A DNA stretch of 12,690 bases, from assembly GCA_000310025.1 (NCBI GenBank), contig FN648505.1:28413-41102 (forward strand), given 5' to 3'. Positions 8,120 through 12,690 of this stretch are shown here, piece by piece (position 1 is the first letter of the stretch; every line of letters starts with the position of its first letter). Made by a program: the position numbers and the translations under genes. The notes below the pieces were generated by a model. The model did no database searches. It saw only the letters and a list, made by a program, of their open reading frames with translations, and was not told the origin of the DNA. Source of the DNA: Ectocarpus siliculosus (taxonomy: Eukaryota; Sar; Phaeophyceae; Ectocarpales; Ectocarpaceae).

Positions 8120-8779
8120 GTGTATGTAAGGGTGACGAACAGGAGGACAGTAGTACTACTGTTGTACAGCAGTAGCAGCTATGCGGAGAGAAGTAGACTG
8201 TACTACAGTACAGCAGGAGTAGTTTCTGAGCAGGTGTGCACCTGGCTCCGACAGCAACCATCCGCACGGAGAATATACCTGTTGGCGCATCTTCTCGACC
8301 TCATCTTTGGACAGAGCATGCGGCAAGCGCATATGCTAGCGGCGCTAGATGCGAAGACGCTGACGGGAGACCGCCTCACAGAAGCGCCAGATCGACGAAA
8401 AAAACGGCCCGCGCATCAGAGAATCGAGACCATCATCCACTATCGCACAAAATGCATAAAAATCGTGATATTTTATACTATTTCCGTACTACAAATAGAG
8501 AGCTGTGTTCGGATCAGTGATCGGAGAATTTCGCACAGAGCAGACGAACCACCCTCCACTCCCAATACTGGGAACCTCACGCACCGCAATCACAACAACA
8601 TCAAGCACCGAGGCAGTACGCTAGCATCGGCTTGGGTGTGCGCTTGCTCTGCTCTCCGCCGCGGATGCGGCACCGGGTTGATCACATGTTCAGGGTGCCT
8701 TCGGTGGTATGTTGCCTTTGAATCTTGCAGTGCCGGTAGGCAGTTAATTGGATCTGGAAAGGATATCTGCCCCACGTAA
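8120..8779 (+). other. Unexplained 219-codon open frame inside the intron
   Basis: A plus-strand frame stays open for 219 codons within the intron of the DEP-like gene. Only its middle (about 8240-8460) looks protein-like, reading ARRIYLLAHLLDLIFGQSM, then a polar helix and a basic stretch. An acceptor-like CTCCGACAG precedes it at about 8249. Its phase would allow entry from the exon at 7735. I found no good donor at the end and no family resemblance. It may be an alternative exon, a decayed insert or chance. Confidence 0.2.
8147..8225. repeat. 16-bp palindrome followed by a degenerate GTACTAC/GTACAGCAG tandem repeat
   Basis: ACAGTAGTACTACTGT (8147-8162) equals its own reverse complement. 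The motif GTACTAC...GTACAGCAG...GTAG occurs at about 8153-8176 and again at about 8201-8225. This cluster and the hairpin just upstream form a 150-bp structured block. Confidence 0.7.
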
Positions 8780-9701
8780 GAGAGGTTAGGCATGAGTGAA
8801 CAGTTTTGTACAATGTAAGTCCTGTGCGCATTGCTGATAAGCGTGCTTTTGGGGTGGGCTGCCTGTGTCTCCCTGCTGGTCTCTATGCATGAATGTTTTT
8901 TGCTCTTAGCCGAGGCACAACGGCGATATTTCGGCACTCAGAGTGATCCGAGCTGAATCGGCCTGTAGTCACGTAAGGGTAAAGACTACTAGGTATGACC
9001 CAACGAATCCATCTCTATCGAAGAATCCTCACACTACAGTACAAGTGCAAGGGGCTTCGGGGGCTTCCGCCGTCACGCTTAAGGAAGCGATTCCAAGATA
9101 CATGTTTTTTTATCGCGTAAAAGATACGGTTGGTGAGTTTTAAACGATGTTGACTGGCTGAAAGATACTCGCCTTTCCGACATCTGTGCATACGAAAGAG
9201 AAGAGTAGAAAAGAGACTCACGAAGGCTGGGCAAGAGTGGGATGCGGGAGAGCGCTGAGGAGCTGAGGAGTGAGGAGGATGTGCAACCGAACGTGTGCGG
9301 GCGTCGAGAAGCAGCGTCACCCTGGTTGCCATATTCATGTGTTTCGCTGTTGTTGTTGTTCTTTTCTTCACAATAAACAAGCGTCAGTTGCTATTCCCAA
9401 AATCTAGCGAAGACTCGGTCGGTGGTCACGAAAATGCTAAAGCCATCAGAAGATATAAAGAACACTCACACTTTGCAAGGAAAGGGCCAGCGTCAAGAAG
9501 AAGTACACCTACAATCCCTGCAGTACGTATACGTGCCCCAAAAAAATCAAGTACCTGTCCGCACGCTACATTCGACGACAGCGCGCAGAGAAGCGTGAAT
9601 CAAACACGAATCCCTCGTGTCGCGACCTTTCGTTTAATGTTACCATTGTTTGATCTCCGTGCTGCCCGTCCCTGTTCCTTCTTGTATTTATGGCTGTGCA
9701 G

Positions 9702-9845
9702 ACCACGTGGATCGACGTGGACGACTACAAGGGCGGGAAGCGTCTCGTTTCATTCCTGGCGAAGCACATGTCCCACCCTCTGACGGGCACCGAAGCGGCG
9801 GCGATGGGTGCGACGCTGCTCGCCAATAACAACATCAAACTAGTG
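9702..9845 (+). CDS. Second exon of the plus-strand gene, DEP-like domain fragment
   Basis: The exon has 48 codons, acceptor TGGCTGTGCAG|ACC preceded by a CCTGTTCCTTCTTG tract, and donor CTAGTG|GTAAGG. It is phase 0 at both ends, matching exon 1. The residues run TTWIDVDDYKGGKRLVSFL, then a short polar loop, then TEAAAMGATLLANNNIKLV. The spacing G-x3-LV-x2-L ... EA-x3-G-x2-LL-x4-I-x2-V is that of the DEP fold, a membrane or partner-docking module in signalling proteins. The exon ends before the last strands of such a domain, so at least one more exon is expected. The DEP call is from pattern only. Confidence 0.6.
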
Positions 9846-11133
9846 GTAAGGTTCAAACGCTCTCAACAGCTAGGCTCAGCTACACAGCCTCGGCCCCACT
9901 GCTGTGCAACATGGGACATGAAAATCATTTTCGCGTATTGTAGCGTTTGAGCTCCCCCTGATGAGGACGTCGGGCTGAGCCGCTCTGGAGAGCTCACCGT
10001 AGGTACTCGCCCAGAAGCAAAGGATTTGCAATGTCATAATTACGGAAGACGACAATGAAAGAGAGAGACACGCCGGCCAGCTCTCCATCCCCTTGGGAAT
10101 GGGTTCCAGCCCCCATCATGGAAAGATATGTAGCCAGAAGCCTTGCCTGCAAAGACCCAAACCAAAAAATGTCACACAAAGTTCGCACTCGTGACGCTGC
10201 GTTAGGTTTTGTGTATTGTTTTTTTTTATGGTGGGGATGGGTGCGAAAGGAAGAGGCAGACAAACGTTCTCGTTTCGCGGTCTTTGCCGCAGATCCCACC
10301 GTATGGTCTTGTATCGTGTTGCTAATGGTAACGGTGCGCAGCAGCAGTCTAAAAACGTTCTGCCGAAGCACGAAATTCATGGAAGCGATTGACGAAGGCG
10401 TGTTCCGCTCTTACTCTTCTTGTTGCCTTCACACTGACTACAGTAACACCGATGGGTGCCATTTCCATCGATACGGGCGGCGAAATGCAAATAAACCATG
10501 TGCTGCCTTCGTTGCTGTTCTTGTGCACCCCGGCACCATGACCCCGATGGGTGCGAAATCACCAATATGGGTGGCATTAACACGCACAACTACGGTACGC
10601 CGCCATCTTGAGATAACCGAAAAAGACCCTAAGTTAAATACTCACAGAAGTTGTTTACGTCGCACTACTTGAAAATAGACTAGGTGGAGTTTGTTTCGTT
10701 TTTTTTTCTTGCACCCGCCGCACACCTCTGTTGTTGTGTGAGACTGAATGCGACGGCCTTGGGCTACCCCCGAACATTTACTACCACACTTGAGCATTGG
10801 TCGTGATCCGATGATTGTGCTGAGGAATTGTAGACAAACATGCGGTCTCTTGAGCAGCGCACGATTTACGTACAAAGTCTTTACGTACAAAGAGTGAGCG
10901 GCAACTCACAGTTAGATATAGCCGCTGTACAGCATACACAGCTTTGTGGCGTGGGTACGCGGCAGATCAGTGTGGACCTTAGCTCAAGCACGTCTCACAT
11001 ATGTCACGGTTCGGACGTTAGGTCGCGCCTTGGCGAGTTCACGAGTATGGCACGTGGTCAGTCCGTGGGACATGCACGACAGCCGCGTGTGCACACCAGC
11101 TCCGAAGCACAGGAGGAGCACAGATTTGGCAGC
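9846..11133. other. Region without a confident gene
   Basis: The rest of the DEP-like gene should begin here or beyond, but no acceptor with a convincing continuation was found. A 36-bp segment at about 10857-10892 lies between CTTGAGCAG and GTGAGC in phase 0 and covers a 13-bp direct repeat. It is too short to call. Related strings CGATGGGTGC occur at about 10451 and 10546. No RNA gene or mobile element was seen. Confidence 0.4.
10865..10892. repeat. 13-bp direct repeat, 15-bp period
   Basis: TTTACGTACAAAG occurs at 10865-10877 and at 10880-10892, separated by two bases. Confidence 0.85.
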
Positions 11134-11664
11134 TCAGAGAAATGTTGTTGTCTCTGCAATGTAAACAGCAGCCAACACCCTCAACAAGTCTTGTATGTAT
11201 GGGTTCTGCGTGTGGTCACCACACGATTCCAGGATGTCGTTAACCCAGCCATACAACGCGTGAAGAAGATACATACCGTCTGCAACACTGCTACATGCCA
11301 ACAGCAGTAAGCAAACGACACCGACCGCGGTCAACACGCAATACGCCGTACCTCGCCTTTCCGCCCCAACGCGAAATGCCTGCAACAGCTGCACGTTTAA
11401 TCTCAGCCGGGGTGTGCCGTGCGCAAGCCGCTTGCCCAGCGGAGCCGCGCAGATTTTTTCAACATTTTTCTTCACGCGGAGCCGCAATGTGTTAAAACTT
11501 GTCTACATCCACCTTACGAACGATGTAGGGAAGGTGTCGTACTTGACGCCAAGCGACACATTCTTCAGTTCAAACTCGAGACAGTCAGAAGATTGTACAA
11601 TGTGGTCGCCGCGTATCACCAGTACTTTCAACGTCACCCACCAGGGCGTGAGTGCCAAGCGAAC
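11134..11664 (-). pseudogene. Interrupted frame coding a candidate membrane protein
   Basis: One minus-strand frame runs from 11664 to the TGA at 11136-11134 with a single TAG at 11505-11503. The upstream 53 codons include VTLKVLVIRGDHIV and FELKNVSLGVKYDTFPT, a pattern like beta strands. The downstream 122 codons are basic, then have a hydrophobic stretch (AYCVLTAVGVVCLLLLACSS, about 11343-11284) that would span a membrane. No ATG opens the downstream part and no splice sites clearly remove the TAG. This suggests a decayed gene of unknown origin. An overlapping plus-strand frame of 195 codons (11419-12006) competes with it, so the strand is not certain. Confidence 0.3.
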
Positions 11665-12240
11665 CTAGTTGCCGAAAAGGCGTTTGTTCGGTGTGACTGC
11701 TGTTGTTCAACCTGTCCAAGGAAACAAACGCTGGGTACTTGTTTCGAGTCGACGTTGGATCCCTTTACTCCATGGGCCCGTTGGTATTCTGTAACTCGCG
11801 GGTATGCCGAGTCGCATACATTGCGCCTTTCTTTGCCTCAGTGTGGGCGGTCCCACCTTCACGAACATTTAATCATGCACGCTTTCGCCCCACCCATAGA
11901 CATAGAATACAGTCAACTTTGCCCTGCCCTGCATCATCGATGTCGCCGTTTGTTTGCTTTTCACCCCTTGTGTCATTCGGGCTTCAATGTGCGGGGGAGC
12001 CTTTAGTTGCCTCCATGAACAATGTAGTCTAGACGAATCGTGCTGGGGTTTGTTGAACTTGCGTGTTCTTGCAAACAGACGTCAAGACTTCCCTTTTCAT
12101 GTCACATTGTTGTTGGGTCGGGTAGCTATATCGTACGTACGATATCTTCCATCCGTTGAGCTCGTGTTGTGTTCGTTTCACATCAGTCAGTAGTTTTATG
12201 GGATCCTTGCACTCGCATCTTTATTTTAAACCCTCCTCGA
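11665..12240 (-). other. Coding-like fragments with several stops
   Basis: Upstream of the membrane-protein relic, another minus-strand frame reads protein-like between stops: ELNGWKISYVRYSYPTQQQ, EKQTNGDIDDAGQGKVDC, KGAMYATRHTRELQNTNG and NKYPAFVSLDRLNNSS. Roughly five stops fall in about 190 codons, fewer than chance but not decisive. It may be the decayed 5' part of the same gene, offset by a frameshift near 11660. I do not recognise it. Confidence 0.2.
12128..12145. repeat. Perfect 18-bp palindrome
   Basis: ATATCGTACGTACGATAT equals its own reverse complement. It could be a dimeric protein-binding site or a chance alternation of CGTA. It is not next to a confident gene. Confidence 0.85.
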
Positions 12241-12467
12241 TCAGAGTTGGAAGTCGGGTTCCAATTCTTCTTTCTTGCTCACGTAGGTTTCCTTCGAGTC
12301 ATCTCTTTCTTATCGAAGTTGCATATTGCATTAGTGCGTACATGAGCATCGTTGAACAAAAAAGCGGTAGGCACGTGGTTCGTAGCCTTTCCGGTGGTTT
12401 TGCGGTACTGTACGGCGTAGATATTTCCTTGGGTTTCCTTTTGCATGCTTTATTCGGATCCTTTATC
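12183..12467 (-). pseudogene. Decayed coding-like segment with a likely frameshift
   Basis: A minus-strand frame after an ATG near 12445 reads NIYAVQYRKTTGKATNHV and AFLFNDAHVRTNAICNFDKK before a TGA near 12280. In the same place another frame continues with DDSKETYVSKKEELEPDF to a stop near 12241, as if one base were gained or lost around 12310. A strong acceptor-like TCGTTTTTTCTAG lies just upstream, near 12470. The composition is coding-like but the frame is broken. The family is unknown. Confidence 0.25.
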
Positions 12468-12601
12468 CTAGAAAAAACGATATCGACAAAACCACGGATC
12501 ATCAGCGGATGGTTAAATAATAGCGTTTCCACGAGAATAGTCCCTTGTTGGGCCCAACCGTTCATCACGCATCACGCCGTGCCTCGCCTTCCAACTCTCA
12601 C

Positions 12602-12688
12602 CCGCGCACGGGACATTTTGCTTTCCAACGATGTCATCCCTTTCATCCACTTATCACCGTCCTCGATTACTCTCGTTTGCGACTCGGG
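12602..12688 (-). CDS. Possible partial exon running off the right edge
   Basis: A minus-strand frame is open from the window edge, reading ESQTRVIEDGDKWMKGMTS, then LESKMSRAR, and ends at GCGCGG|GTGAGA, a good donor. It would be an upstream exon of whatever the segment at 12183-12467 was. There are only 29 codons, so this is a weak call. Confidence 0.25.
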
Positions 12689-12690
12689 CC

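Larger units (their letters stand above)
7736..9701 (+). other. 1,966-bp intron of the plus-strand gene
   Basis: The intron runs from donor GTGAGG to acceptor GCTGTGCAG. It holds a (CT)n tract (7812-7857), a hairpin (8079-8108), a palindrome and degenerate tandem repeat (8147-8225), and an open plus-strand frame at 8120-8779 listed separately. From 8780 to 9690 I saw no gene. This part is AT-richer and has a motif GGGGCTTCGGGGGCTTCC at 9050 with no inverted partner found. Confidence 0.55.

Noticed and set aside
11419-12006. 195-codon plus-strand frame
   Set aside because: It is Cys/His-rich without a motif, and the opposite strand shows a membrane span and strand-like segments. Neither is certain, so it is not called as a gene.
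1-12690. CRISPR arrays, tRNA, rRNA, bacterial operons
   Set aside because: No regularly spaced repeats of the right kind, no tRNA cloverleaf or rRNA core was seen, and the gene structure is spliced and eukaryotic.

Overview
The window reads as eukaryotic nuclear DNA. It has moderate to high GC, spliceosomal GT-AG introns of about 130 to 2,000 bp with C/T-rich acceptor tracts, and many microsatellites. There are no bacterial operons, Shine-Dalgarno sites or stable RNA genes. The style (long pyrimidine-rich introns, decayed mobile DNA, Gly/Glu/Ser low complexity) fits a brown alga or another stramenopile, but no marker gene proves this.

The left half (about 511-7324, minus strand) is one large transposase gene that I could assemble from six exons by splice site, reading phase and protein motif. 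The exons are 7324-5078, 4228-4016, 3268-2684, 2520-2320, 2183-2090 and 1610 onward. The protein has an N-terminal C2HC zinc finger, a basic patch and a long acidic Gly/Glu/Asp repeat region. A CACTA-superfamily (Tnp2/Plavaka-like) DDE core follows, with candidate residues D742, D935 and E1123, a CxxC knuckle at 854-857, and a C-terminal accessory domain. The frame is interrupted near its end by an in-frame TAA at 781-783. This stop lies inside a consensus GTAAGT donor, so it is either a nonsense mutation or a small intron. The reading frame resumes after it and runs to a TGA at 511-513. Terminal inverted repeats and target-site duplications were not found, so the limits of the element are unknown.

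A second gene starts on the plus strand at 7586, only 261 bp from the transposase start and divergent from it. Two exons are clear (7586-7735 and 9702-9845), separated by a 1,966-bp intron. Together they encode a basic coiled stretch followed by a DEP-like fold. The gene probably continues to the right, but I could not place exon 3. The intergenic stretch holds a 20-G run. The intron holds a (CT)n tract, a perfect 12-bp-arm hairpin, a 16-bp palindrome and an unexplained open frame.

The right end (about 9850-12690) has no confident gene. It holds coding-like but interrupted frames on the minus strand. One encodes a hydrophobic membrane segment (11134-11664), a second lies at 12183-12467, and a possible exon runs off the right edge (12602-12688). 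These look like decayed genes of unknown origin. There is also an 18-bp perfect palindrome at 12128-12145 and a 13-bp direct repeat at 10865-10892.
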